DNA from: Candidatus Accumulibacter vicinus
Lineage (GTDB): Bacteria; Pseudomonadota; Gammaproteobacteria; Burkholderiales; Rhodocyclaceae
Assembly: GCA_002425405.1 (NCBI GenBank)
Contig: DIME01000158.1
Coordinates: 1 to 12,733, forward strand
DNA: 12,733 nt
Direction: 5' to 3'
The notes beneath the pieces are model-generated. The model had not been told where the DNA came from. It did no database searches and saw only the letters and a list, made by a program, of their open reading frames with translations. Made by a program: the position numbers and the translations under genes. This document shows positions 1 to 7,969 of this stretch, one piece after another; within the stretch, counting starts at the first letter, position 1; every line of letters starts with the position of its first letter.

Positions 1-88
1 AGGCTCATATACTCTCGATGGTGCCGTTGGATTTCCTATCCTTCGCACCGAGCGCGCCTGGCGATGCGCTGCGAAGTCAACCGTGTTG

Positions 89-1136
89 TTACTGACGAGT
101 GGTGCTCTCGGTTTGTTGGTACGCCGTCCACGCCGGCGCCGCACCTAGGTAGTCGAGTTCCAACCCGGCCAAGCCTGCGCGGCAGCAACGCTGCCGCCGC
201 TTCACGTTTTCATCCAGACGAGCGGCACCTTCGGGTGCCGTTTTCGCTCCGGTCGCACCGTTGTCACTTGTGGGCCTTCGCCTAAATCTCGTAGTCTGTT
301 GTTCATAAAACCGATGAAGCCCTGATGCGTGATTCTGCCATGTGCACAGTGCCAGTCGTAGGGGCTCCCGGGTGAAGCAGCAGTCCAGGAAGTCAAATCC
401 GCGTCCGATGCGCCCGATGAAGGTCTTGTCCGGATGCTGTGAGACCTTGATTTCGGCAAAGGTCTCGTTCAGGGTGCGCACGGCCCGGCGTAACTGCCAG
501 CGGGTGTGAGTAAGCACCACGATTTCGTCCATGTAGCGCACGTAGTAGATGCCGGATTGATCCGGACTCTCATCGGGCAGGCGTAGATACCAGGAGCCTG
601 GCAATGGACTCAATGGACAGCCCCGCGAGATCCCGCTGCGGATGTCCCAGTGCAAGCCACCGCGCTCCACCGTGCGCTGGATGTATTGTTTGAGCAAACC
701 GATGATCAAAAGATCATCGATCAGGTCGCAGAGCTATGCCAGCAGGATCGACTGATCGATGTTTTCTTAGAAGCCTTTCACATCGGTGCGCAGCGCGTAG
801 TCGTAGTCGGGCAAGTGCTGCTGCACTTCGCGCACCGCCGCCTTGAGGCCGCAGTGGACTTTGACGTGCCGGCAACGCGGCGACAGCCGCAGCCGTGGGC
901 TGAGCACCAAGCTCAGGGCCTTGAGCGCCAGGGCATCCCGGGCGCGCCACAGGTGCAGGACTTCGTCGTCGGTGCGGGTGATCCGTGCGCAGATCTTCAA
1001 GACGCACACGCTCGCGGTGCCAATGAAAGCGTAGATTCCAGACATCGGTGTGCGCAGGATAGTCGACACGCTGCTTACATATCCAGAGGTTTCCCTGGTC
1101 AAGGGCGTGCAGGAGCGCATCCAGCATGGTAGTCAT
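89..1136 (-). pseudogene. Decayed group II-like reverse transcriptase (RNA-directed DNA polymerase)
   Basis: The reading runs right to left on the minus strand. The first part (from 1136) reads DVWNLRFHWHRE. It then shifts frame somewhere around 980-1020, apparently with loss of some residues, into a segment with LWRARDALALKALSLVL, SPRCRHVKVHCGLKAAV and YALRTDVKGF. In-frame stops follow at 767-769 (TAA, just after VKGF, where the family has a Tyr or similar) and 734-736 (TAG). The same frame then resumes with GISRGCPLSPLPG (RT domain 4) and YMDEIVVL at about 512-535, then HPDKTFIGRIGRGFDFL. The catalytic YMDD box reads YMDE. These motifs are typical of a proteobacterial RT family related to group II intron RTs but without an obvious maturase/endonuclease domain. 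With a frameshift, two stops and an altered active site it cannot make a working enzyme. The C-terminal 60 residues are poorly recognisable. No intron RNA domains V/VI were recognised nearby. Confidence 0.8.
223..244 (+). terminator. TTCG-tetraloop hairpin followed by four Ts
   Basis: CGGCACC-TTCG-GGTGCCG is a perfect 7-bp stem with a very stable TTCG loop, followed directly by TTTT. It has the shape of a plus-strand intrinsic terminator with a short T tract. It lies inside the 3' part of the reverse-transcriptase pseudogene on the opposite strand. No plus-strand gene is seen upstream, so its role is unclear. Confidence 0.4.
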
Positions 1137-1888
1137 AACGAGGAAGAAGTGGAGTGGCTATCCTGACGCTATCATGCGCTGCATGGGCGCACCAGATTGC
1201 GGACAGAGGTCATCGTCCTCCAAGAGTCGCAATCGTCCAGTCAATTGATAGCCAAGACCTCAGACCAGTGCCTAGATTCGTCCTGTCCGGCGCGCCAATG
1301 ACGAATGGATATCATGCGCTTTCCGCCCGTTTGTCGCCCGTTTGTCGCCCGTTTGTCGCCCGTTCGTCGCCACCCGGCCATCGCACTTCCAGCGCAATCG
1401 GGTCCGGGGAGTGCCATGAACATCGGCGTTGGATTGCCATCTATGGCAGTTCGAAATCCGCGCGCGATGCCACGGCCTGTGATCAAGGTCCGCTCCCATC
1501 CCGAAGCACGGCCCTGGGCGAACCACACTGCCGGACCTGAATGGCCCAGATGGACGTGGCGCCTTCACGCCGTAAGGTGACGGCCGGTTGCGGACACCCC
1601 TGTATCGAAGCAGGCGCGGTCTGGCGCGGGATGCCACTCATCGCGATTTCCATAGCGTGGCCCGGGAGGAATGCGCAAGAGGTCGGACAGGAAAAAGCCC
1701 CCATGGATAATCATCTGCGACTGCCGGGACCCGATTGCCGCCCGACCCCGCACCCTGCCATGGCAGCCGCGCCGGCACGGCGCGCGTCAATCCCCGCAAT
1801 GGCGGCCCGGAGCGCCTGACCCAAGGCACTGCGCCAGCCGATCGGCTGTGCGCACCTGCCCGCGCACCCGTCGTGCGACCGGGCGCCC
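1137..1888. other. Gene-poor stretch with no recognisable gene
   Basis: About 750 bases lie between the RT pseudogene and the bicarbonate-transporter fragment. Several open frames exist on both strands, but none has a recognisable domain or a convincing ribosome binding site, and they overlap each other. Visible structure consists of an 11-bp tandem repeat (listed separately), a 12-bp palindrome CTGCCATGGCAG at 1755-1766, and immediately beside it a hairpin CGCGCCG-GCA-CGGCGCG at 1768-1784 without a T tract. The hairpin lies just beyond the 3' end of the transporter remnant and could be an old transcription end. Confidence 0.6.
1326..1369. repeat. Four tandem copies of an 11-bp unit
   Basis: The unit CCCGTTTGTCG occurs three times exactly, at 1326-1336, 1337-1347 and 1348-1358. 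A fourth copy with one change (CCCGTTCGTCG) is at 1359-1369. The preceding bases (TTCCG) resemble the end of another unit. The unit is not a multiple of three and the repeat lies outside any supported gene, so it looks like a short minisatellite that may vary in copy number. Confidence 0.85.
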
Positions 1889-2296
1889 TTATCCCAGCAC
1901 CGCGCGCGATGCCCATGTGTAGAGCGGGATGCCAAGCAGGATGTTGAAGGGGAAGGTGATCCCCAGCGACAGGCCGAAGTACAGCGGCGGGCTGGCTTCC
2001 GGAATGGCGTAACGCAGCACTGCTGGCACCACGATATAGGAGGCGCTGGCGGAAAGCACCATCAGCAGCACGGCGTCCGCAGGGGAAAACCGCAGCAGCG
2101 TGGCCACCGCCAGGACCAGCCCCGCGTGGATGACGGGGCCAGCCACCGCATAGGCCAGCAGGCTGGCCGGCGCGCTGCGGGCAAAGTGAAAGTTCTTCGC
2201 CACCATGAGTCCCATGTCCAGCAGAAAGAGTCCGACCGCGCCGCTTGCCACAGCGACTGAGACTAAGCCAATCGCGGCGACCGCTGCGCAAATCAC
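1889..2296 (-). pseudogene. C-terminal fragment of SbtA-type sodium-dependent bicarbonate transporter
   Basis: The fragment is 135 residues from a GTG. It is very hydrophobic, with about four to five membrane segments. Recognisable blocks are LFLLDMGLMVAKNF (residues 24-37), LSASASYIVVPAVLRYAIPEASPPLYFGLSLG (about 81-112) and ITFPFNILLGIPLY (113-126). These match the second half of SbtA / DUF897 proteins, which import bicarbonate with sodium across the inner membrane. Intact members are more than twice this length, so the N-terminal half is missing. The frame stays open a short way upstream of the GTG (to at least 2347), so the GTG is not a true start. Homology appears to end around 2300-2330, where an IS91-type transposase scrap begins on the other strand. 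That suggests truncation by transposition or recombination. No SbtB-like PII gene is seen nearby. Confidence 0.75.
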
Positions 2297-2336
2297 CGCC
2301 CCAAGCGCCTCGTCGGGCAGTAAGGAGCAAGCAGAT

Positions 2337-2492
2337 GGGGCAGAGGAAGCGATTCACCGTCGCGTCGCCCGTTACGCCTGGGCGCTGCTGCTCGCGCGGA
2401 TCGATGAGGTCTTTCCGCTCGCCTGCCCACGCTGCGGCGGTGAGATGCGAATCATCGCCTTCATCAGACGAGCGCAGCGGCACCGGCGGTGA
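2337..2492 (+). pseudogene. C-terminal scrap of IS91-family transposase
   Basis: The plus-strand frame reads RRVARYAWALLLARIDEVF, then PLACPRCGGEMRIIAFI, and stops at 2490-2492 (TGA). The block with ARIxEVFPL followed by CPxCGGxMRIIAFI is the characteristic late segment of many IS91/IS801-like Y2 transposases in proteobacteria. In intact copies more sequence follows this block, and here it diverges straight after AFI. The catalytic tyrosine region and the N-terminal zinc-binding part are absent. The upstream part of the open frame is the antisense of the SbtA fragment, so the two remnants abut. No terminal sequences typical of IS91 were recognised. Confidence 0.65.
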
Positions 2493-2530
2493 GGCGAGCC
2501 AGGGTGCAAGAAATCGAAAGATCACGGCGC

Positions 2531-2564
2531 CGTGAATCCCGCCCGCAGGCGGGCGGGATTCACG
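2531..2564 (-). terminator. Perfect 16-bp inverted repeat at the end of the acyltransferase gene
   Basis: The arm CGTGAATCCCGCCCGC (2531-2546) is followed by two bases and its exact reverse complement (2549-2564). The TGA stop of the acyltransferase gene (2560-2562) lies inside the right arm, so the stem forms right at the end of the bactofilin-acyltransferase message. A second palindrome, TCACGGCGCCGTGA (2522-2535), overlaps the distal arm. There is no T tract, so this is either a Rho-type or mRNA-stabilising 3' structure or a repeat element rather than a textbook intrinsic terminator. Confidence 0.5.
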
Positions 2565-3261
2565 CGGCGTCGGCAAGCGCCCCGCGGCCAGGCAGCCTGG
2601 CGATCGACGCGGAGAAATCGTCGAGCGCCCGGTGCAAGAGAAGCGCCGGTGCGTCCACGCGCGGGCACTGGCGCAGACCGCCAAGCTGTTGGAAGCCGAG
2701 AACGCGCTGGTAGTAACGGGCGTGGCGGGGATTCACCTCGATCACCACATCGCTGGCGGCAAAGCGCTGCTGTCCGTGTCGATGCGCAGACTGCAGGAGG
2801 GCGATCAGCAGGTCCGGCGAACTGAATTCCGGGGCCACCGCCAGCCTCGACACTTCGCAGACGCGACGCCCGGGGCGGCGCAGGCGGCCGAGCTCCGGCG
2901 AGTAGAGAGCGTCGGCAAGCAGGCCGGCAGGGGAATCGCGGCCCACGGTAAGGGTCGCCACCACCTCGTCGCCGTGCCACGCGGCGAGCGTCAGCCGGTT
3001 CGGATCGTCCGCCGCGGGCGCGGCGGCTTCGGTCTGGTAGCCACGCCCGGCGTACATCCGGCGCACCAGCATGCTGGCCATCTCCTGCTCATACGGCGTG
3101 TGCGCCGGGCGAATGGCGTCGTCGGCACGCGGCGTCGGGTATGCCGCTGCCCGGTCGGACGGCGGCGGACAGCGTTTTGCGCCCGGTAGCCGCAGGCTTT
3201 GCCGGTCAAGGGCGAGGAGTGGCGTTGCCGGCGATCGACCGGCGTGGATGGCGGTCAGCAT
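2560..3261 (-). CDS. N-acyl amino acid synthase, FeeM-like GNAT acyltransferase
   Basis: The product is 233 residues. It matches the FeeM / long-chain N-acyl amino acid synthase family, which are GNAT-fold enzymes that transfer a fatty acyl chain (from acyl-ACP in characterised members) to the amino group of an amino acid. Recognisable blocks are LVRRMYAGRGYQTE (65-78), NRLTLAA (88-94), ATLTVGRDSPAGLLADALY (102-120), the family signature VCEVSRLAV (134-142) and IEVNPRHARYYQRVLGF (174-190). CPRVDAPALLLHRAL (199-213) ends the domain. There is no signal peptide or membrane segment, so it is probably cytosolic. The first 55 residues are variable and an internal start cannot be excluded. It starts 28 bases after the bactofilin stop on the same strand, so the two are probably cotranscribed. 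The family resembles the PEP-CTERM/exosortase-associated acyltransferases. The substrate amino acid and acyl chain cannot be read from the sequence. Confidence 0.82.
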   Translation of the reverse strand: MLTAIHAGRSPATPLLALDRQSLRLPGAKRCPPPSDRAAAYPTPRADDAIRPAHTPYEQEMASMLVRRMYAGRGYQTEAAAPAADDPNRLTLAAWHGDEVVATLTVGRDSPAGLLADALYSPELGRLRRPGRRVCEVSRLAVAPEFSSPDLLIALLQSAHRHGQQRFAASDVVIEVNPRHARYYQRVLGFQQLGGLRQCPRVDAPALLLHRALDDFSASIARLPGRGALADAA

Positions 3262-3289
3262 GCGCGCTCGCGTCGGCGTTGCGGCATGG

Positions 3290-3964
3290 TCAACCGGCCG
3301 CCGCGTTGACCGCGATCAGCGCTTCCATCACCGGTCTGGCCCGCGGTGAGGCATTGTCGGACAGGGTGTTGATGTCGCCGGACACCTCGCCGCCTTCGTC
3401 GACCACCAGCTTGCCGTAGCGAATCTTGCCACTGACGCGGCCGGTCGAATGAATGATCAGTTGGCTGCGAGCGGTCAGCTCGCCTTCGAAGCTCCCGTGG
3501 ATCTCGGCGATATCGATGCTGACCTTGCCGACGAAGGCGCCGTTCTCAGCGATGCGGATCACCCGGCTGTCCATCGTCGCCTCGACCCGACCTTCCACCA
3601 CCAGGGTATCGCAGTCGAGAATTTCGGCGCCCTTGAGCTTGACGTCGGGGCCGACGAGCAGGCGGGCACCGATGCTGCTCTCGCTGATCAAGGACTCGCG
3701 GGGTGCCGCCGCGCTGGCACGCGCCGGGGCGTTGGCGGGGCGAACGGGCTGGACGCCCGAGAGATTCTGGGTCACCTCGTCGGCAGACACCGGGGGCTGG
3801 CCGGCGGCGTGACTCGGTGGAGTCTCCCTGCCGGCGGTCGCCGGCGTGCCCGACGCAGAAGCGGCCGAGGGCGCGGCGTGCTGCGCGCCCGAATCGACGC
3901 CGGGCTGGACGTCGCGACGGGTGATTGGTTCGTTGCGATTGAAGACGTTGGGTTTGTTGAACAT
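3290..3964 (-). CDS. Bactofilin family cytoskeletal protein
   Basis: The product is 224 residues. Bactofilins polymerise without nucleotides into filaments at the inner face of the membrane and act as scaffolds for cell-wall and polysaccharide enzymes, stalks and polarity. The core (about 93-198) is a run of short beta-helix rungs: SIGARLLVGPDVKLKG, CDTLVVEGRVEAT, RVIRIAENGAFVGKV, IDIAEIHGSFEGELTA, SQLIIHSTGRVSGKI, YGKLVVDEGGEVSGDI. It is preceded by a low-complexity Ala/Pro/Ser-rich tail (about 20-90) and followed by a short C-terminal tail. The frame is open further upstream to 4201, but ATG 3964 was chosen: it has a ribosome binding site (GAGAAGGAAG) four bases before it, gives the family's usual N-terminus, and lies about 38 bases below a sigma-54 promoter. 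First gene of an operon with the acyltransferase. Confidence 0.9.
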   Translation of the reverse strand: MFNKPNVFNRNEPITRRDVQPGVDSGAQHAAPSAASASGTPATAGRETPPSHAAGQPPVSADEVTQNLSGVQPVRPANAPARASAAAPRESLISESSIGARLLVGPDVKLKGAEILDCDTLVVEGRVEATMDSRVIRIAENGAFVGKVSIDIAEIHGSFEGELTARSQLIIHSTGRVSGKIRYGKLVVDEGGEVSGDINTLSDNASPRARPVMEALIAVNAAAG

Positions 3965-4012
3965 CGCGCTTCCTTCTCGGTGGAGTGGTGGTACTGAGGT
4001 CGGGAGAAGGCT

Positions 4013-4028
4013 AGCGAGATTCGTGCCA
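4013..4028 (-). promoter_or_regulatory. Sigma-54 promoter of the bactofilin operon
   Basis: On the minus strand the bases read TGGCACGAATCTCGCT. Against the consensus TGGCACGRNNNTTGCW there is one mismatch (TCGC for TTGC), and the GG-N10-GC spacing is exact. Transcription would start near 4002, leaving a leader of about 38 bases before ATG 3964. The first gene of the sigma-54 activator operon glrK-qseG-glrR starts divergently, about 370 bases away. Sequence match only. Confidence 0.75.
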
Positions 4029-4030
4029 TG

Positions 4031-4072
4031 GGAATATTCTTCATACACAACAGGGTGTTGCGGAATATTCTT
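4031..4072. promoter_or_regulatory. Two GGAATATTCTT direct repeats around a CAACA-GGG-TGTTG dyad
   Basis: The 11-mer GGAATATTCTT is at 4031-4041 and again at 4062-4072. The 31-bp step is close to three helical turns, so both copies would face the same side of the DNA. Each contains the perfect palindrome GAATATTC. Between them is CAACA-GGG-TGTTG (4048-4060). The cluster lies between the putative GlrR sites and the sigma-54 promoter, where a DNA-bending or accessory regulator would act. The cognate protein is not known. Confidence 0.55.
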
Positions 4073-4102
4073 GAGCCCGAACCGACGGTTTTCCGCGAAA
4101 AC

Positions 4103-4120
4103 TGTCTGGAAAAAACGACA
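4103..4120. promoter_or_regulatory. Putative GlrR binding site, promoter-proximal
   Basis: TGTC-N10-GACA (TGTCTGGAAAAAACGACA) matches the pattern reported for GlrR at enterobacterial glmY-type promoters. It is centred about 110 bases upstream of the predicted bactofilin start point, a normal distance for a sigma-54 activator. A further inverted repeat GTTTTC-CGC-GAAAAC (4088-4102) abuts it. Confidence 0.6.
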
Positions 4121-4168
4121 AGATCGCCGGAGTTTGTTGAAAAAGCCTTCCGGCACAGCCACTTGCCC

Positions 4169-4186
4169 TGTCGCCGTTTGGCGACA
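4169..4186. promoter_or_regulatory. Putative GlrR binding site, distal
   Basis: A second exact TGTC-N10-GACA. Here it is a longer perfect dyad, TGTCGCC-GTTT-GGCGACA. It is centred 66 bases from the first site, about 175 bases upstream of the predicted bactofilin start point. Two such sites in a 100-bp stretch, next to the gene for their predicted binder, are unlikely to be chance. Confidence 0.65.
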
Positions 4187-4400
4187 CGCTTGCCAAGACA
4201 TTGATTTTCAAGGCATCTCTGCTTCTGGCCGGGCCCGAGGCCAGCATGCGCAGCGGCAATTCCTTACCCCGCGCGCCGTCGCGGCGGGCTAAACTGGCGG
4301 CATGCAGCGCACGCGATGGCCCTGCCCGCCGCGCTCCGAGGCCCCTTGCCCGCCGCGGGCCGGCGCTTCCCTCCACCGTTGCCCGGAGAAGTCTTTTGTC

Positions 4401-5810
4401 ATGATTCGCCTGTCGTTCCGGCAGAGCATGCTGGCCGGATTCCTGTTGATCGCCTCGCTGCTGAGTTGGGCGGCCGTTCGCAGTTGGCTCGTCCTCGAAC
4501 AGTTCGTCGACGCAAGCCGGCGAAGCGGCGAGCACGTATTGCAGCTCAGCGGTTCGATTCAGGAACTCGCCGACCGGACCGTCGACCTCGAACGCAGCGC
4601 GCGCCAGTTCGCGGTCCTCAACAAGGCGACGCTGATCGAGCGCTTCGACACCAACCTCGAGCATTCCCTGGCGGCGGTCGGGCGCCTGCAGTCGATTCCC
4701 GGCGGAGCGCTGGGCAAGCTCACGCGTGATTGGCGCGCGGCCGCCGAACAGCTCAGCGCCGGCCTGCACCGATCGGCGCCTGCGGTCGAACTGCTGCCTC
4801 TTCTGAAACGGCTTGCCGAGATCAACGGCGAACTGGCGCACGCCGGCCGGCAGTGGATCGACGAGCAGAATGCCCTGCTCCTGGCGCAACTCGAAGAGAG
4901 CCGCCTGCAACTCACCGGGCTGGTGGCGGTGACGGTCGGCGGCGCCTTCGTGGTTGCCCTGGCGATGAGTTGGTGGCTGTCGCGGCCGATCGGCAGCATC
5001 GTGCGATCGATCGAGTACCTCGGTGAGAGCCGCTTCGACACGCCCGTGGCGGTCGGCGGCCCGGCCGACCTGCGGCAGGTCGGGCGCCGCCTGGAGTGGC
5101 TGCGGCAGCGCCTGGGCGAACTCGAGACGGACCGCGAGCGCACCTTGCGACACGTGTCGCACGAATTGAAGACGCCTCTGACTGCCCTGCGCGAGGGCAT
5201 CGCGCTGCTCCAGGAACAGGTACTGGGACCTCTCGAAGGCGCCCAGCAGGAAGTCGTCGACATCCTGCAGCACAACGTCATGGCCTTGCAGGGACACATC
5301 GAGAGCCTGCTGCGACTGAACGCCGCCTGTTTCGAGGCGCGCCGCCCGACCTACCGGCCGCTGCTGTTGCGCAAGCTGCTCGCCGACGTCGTCCAGGGCC
5401 GCGAACTGCAGATCCAGGCGCGCCGACTGACGGTGCTGCGCGAAGCGCCGGCGATCGCTCGCAACCTCGATGGCGAGAAGTTGCTGGTGGTCGTCGACAA
5501 CCTGCTCTCCAACGCCATCGATTTCAGCCCCGAAGGCGGCGTCATCCGCCTGCAGGCCGCTGCCTTCGGCAAGAGCATCCGGATTTCCTGCATCGACCAG
5601 GGACCGGGGATTGCCGCCGAGGATGCGGAATGTATCTTCGAGCCTTTCGTCCAGGGACGCCTGGCCTCGCCGACACCGCGCCAGGGCAGCGGTGTCGGCC
5701 TGTCGATCGTCCGCGAACTGGTCACCGCGATGGGCGGGCGGGTGACGCTGGTGCGCGGCGACGGCCAGGCACCGGGAGCGCATTTCCGCATCGAGGTGCC
5801 CTGTGGATAG
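4401..5810 (+). CDS. glrK: Sensor histidine kinase GlrK (QseE)
   Basis: The 469-residue inner-membrane kinase is predicted to phosphorylate GlrR. The first membrane helix is at about 9-27 (MLAGFLLIASLLSWAAVRS). A periplasmic helical domain of about 140 residues follows. The second membrane helix is at about 174-194, followed by a HAMP linker. The HisKA box RHVSHELKTPLTALREG carries the phosphoacceptor His254. The ATPase domain shows NLLSNAIDFSP (N box, 367-377), DQGPGI (G1) and GSGVGLSIV (G2). An open frame extends upstream to 4302, but ATG 4401 was chosen because GGAGAAG precedes it and the first helix then follows directly. It is the first gene of glrK-qseG-glrR, the gene order known from enterobacteria. 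In E. coli the pair controls the sRNA GlmY and answers to envelope stress. The signal sensed here is not evident. Confidence 0.9.
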   Translation: MIRLSFRQSMLAGFLLIASLLSWAAVRSWLVLEQFVDASRRSGEHVLQLSGSIQELADRTVDLERSARQFAVLNKATLIERFDTNLEHSLAAVGRLQSIPGGALGKLTRDWRAAAEQLSAGLHRSAPAVELLPLLKRLAEINGELAHAGRQWIDEQNALLLAQLEESRLQLTGLVAVTVGGAFVVALAMSWWLSRPIGSIVRSIEYLGESRFDTPVAVGGPADLRQVGRRLEWLRQRLGELETDRERTLRHVSHELKTPLTALREGIALLQEQVLGPLEGAQQEVVDILQHNVMALQGHIESLLRLNAACFEARRPTYRPLLLRKLLADVVQGRELQIQARRLTVLREAPAIARNLDGEKLLVVVDNLLSNAIDFSPEGGVIRLQAAAFGKSIRISCIDQGPGIAAEDAECIFEPFVQGRLASPTPRQGSGVGLSIVRELVTAMGGRVTLVRGDGQAPGAHFRIEVPCG

Positions 5811-5834
5811 CCGCTCGCGGCCGCGGAGAAGGCG

Positions 5835-6382
5835 ATGATCGCGCGTCGCCGGCGTGGCCGCTGGCTGGCGCTGCTCGCCGCCGCCCTGCTCGCCGCCTGC
5901 GCCAGCCGGCCGGCGCCGGAGGCGTCGCCGCCGCCCGCGCTGGCGCAGGTCGATGAAGTTGCGATGTTGCCGCTGCTCGGTTACCTGCAACTGCTGCTGC
6001 AGCTCTCGCCGCAGGAACTGCAGCGGGAACGTGGCGTCCTGACGGCGATTCCGCAAACCCCGGCGACGCAGGTTCGCCTGGCCATGGTTCTCGGGCAAGC
6101 GCGCGGCACCGCCGAACTCGTGCGCGCGCTGGTCCTCCTCGACGGCGTCCTGAAAAGCCGGGAGCCGGCGGCCGCCAGCCTGCACCCGCTGGCGCGGGCG
6201 CTGGCCAGTCAGTACCAGGAGCGCTTGAAGCTCGAAGCCCAGAACGACAAGCTCCTCCAGCAGTTGAAGGACAGCCAGCGCCGCAGCAGCGAACTGCAGG
6301 AGAAGCTCGACGCCCTGACCGACATCGAACGTTCGCTGCCGGTGCGCCCGACGGCCGGCGGCAACGCGCCCGGAGTGCCGCG

Positions 6383-6386
<4 letters not shown>
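5835..6386 (+). CDS. qseG: QseG-type lipoprotein of the GlrK/GlrR system
   Basis: The product is 183 residues. A basic start (MIARRRRGR) and a hydrophobic stretch lead to the lipobox LLAAC, with lipidation at Cys22. Residues after the Cys (ASRP) do not include the Asp that retains lipoproteins in the inner membrane, so outer-membrane sorting is likely. The middle is helical and rich in Leu/Gln, and residues about 147-178 form a coiled coil. It begins 24 bases after glrK with ribosome binding site GGAGAAGG, and its stop overlaps the glrR start by four bases (ATGA). In E. coli QseG (about 237 residues) is an outer-membrane lipoprotein that contacts the kinase QseE and is needed for its activity. 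This copy is shorter and weakly conserved in sequence, so the name rests on position and architecture. Confidence 0.8.
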
Positions 6387-7777
<1,391 letters not shown>

Positions 7778-7912
7778 TGGGCTGGCGGCGCCAAGACCGG
7801 CAACTGCGGCTCGGACAGCGCGTCGATGCGATGATCAAAGCGCTCGATCGTCTTCGCTTGCAGCCCCTTGCGTTTCAGGTGTTGCAGATGCGGTTCGACC
7901 AGAAGAATCTGG

Positions 7913-7936
7913 CCGAGGCCCTTCGGGAGTTTTTTT
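7913..7936 (+). terminator. Weak intrinsic terminator after glrR
   Basis: A short stem CCGAG/TTCGG (7913-7917 with 7922-7926, one G-T pair, four-base loop) is followed by GAG and seven Ts (7930-7936). It lies about 135 bases past the glrR stop. The stem is short, so termination would be partial. The 7778-7912 stretch before it has a short open frame, but I recognise no gene in it. Confidence 0.4.
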
Positions 7937-7969
7937 GACGAAGGTGCCCAAGCCGGGTTTGGTCGGCTC

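Noticed and set aside
89..1136. Diversity-generating retroelement
   Set aside because: The RT motifs are of the group II-like type, and no template/variable repeat pair, Avd gene or target protein gene was seen.
4151..4166. Possible sigma-54 promoter reading toward glrK (CGGCACAGCCACTTGC)
   Set aside because: GG and GC are eleven bases apart instead of ten, and sigma-54 promoters tolerate spacing changes poorly.
4176..4194. A second minus-strand sigma-54-like match (TGGCAAGCGTGTCGCC)
   Set aside because: It has four mismatches to the consensus and overlaps the perfect TGTCGCC dyad, which explains the sequence better.
3965..4201. Upstream extension of the bactofilin frame
   Set aside because: It would run through the sigma-54 promoter and both direct repeats. 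ATG 3964 has a good ribosome binding site and the family's usual N-terminus.
4302..4400. Upstream start for the histidine kinase
   Set aside because: The extra residues are Pro/Arg/Cys-rich with no membrane character. ATG 4401 has GGAGAAG upstream and leads straight into the first helix.
3965..4400. A GlmY-like small RNA next to glrK, as in E. coli
   Set aside because: I found no terminator-like hairpin with a T tract and no recognisable GlmY sequence. The sigma-54 promoter here points at the bactofilin gene.
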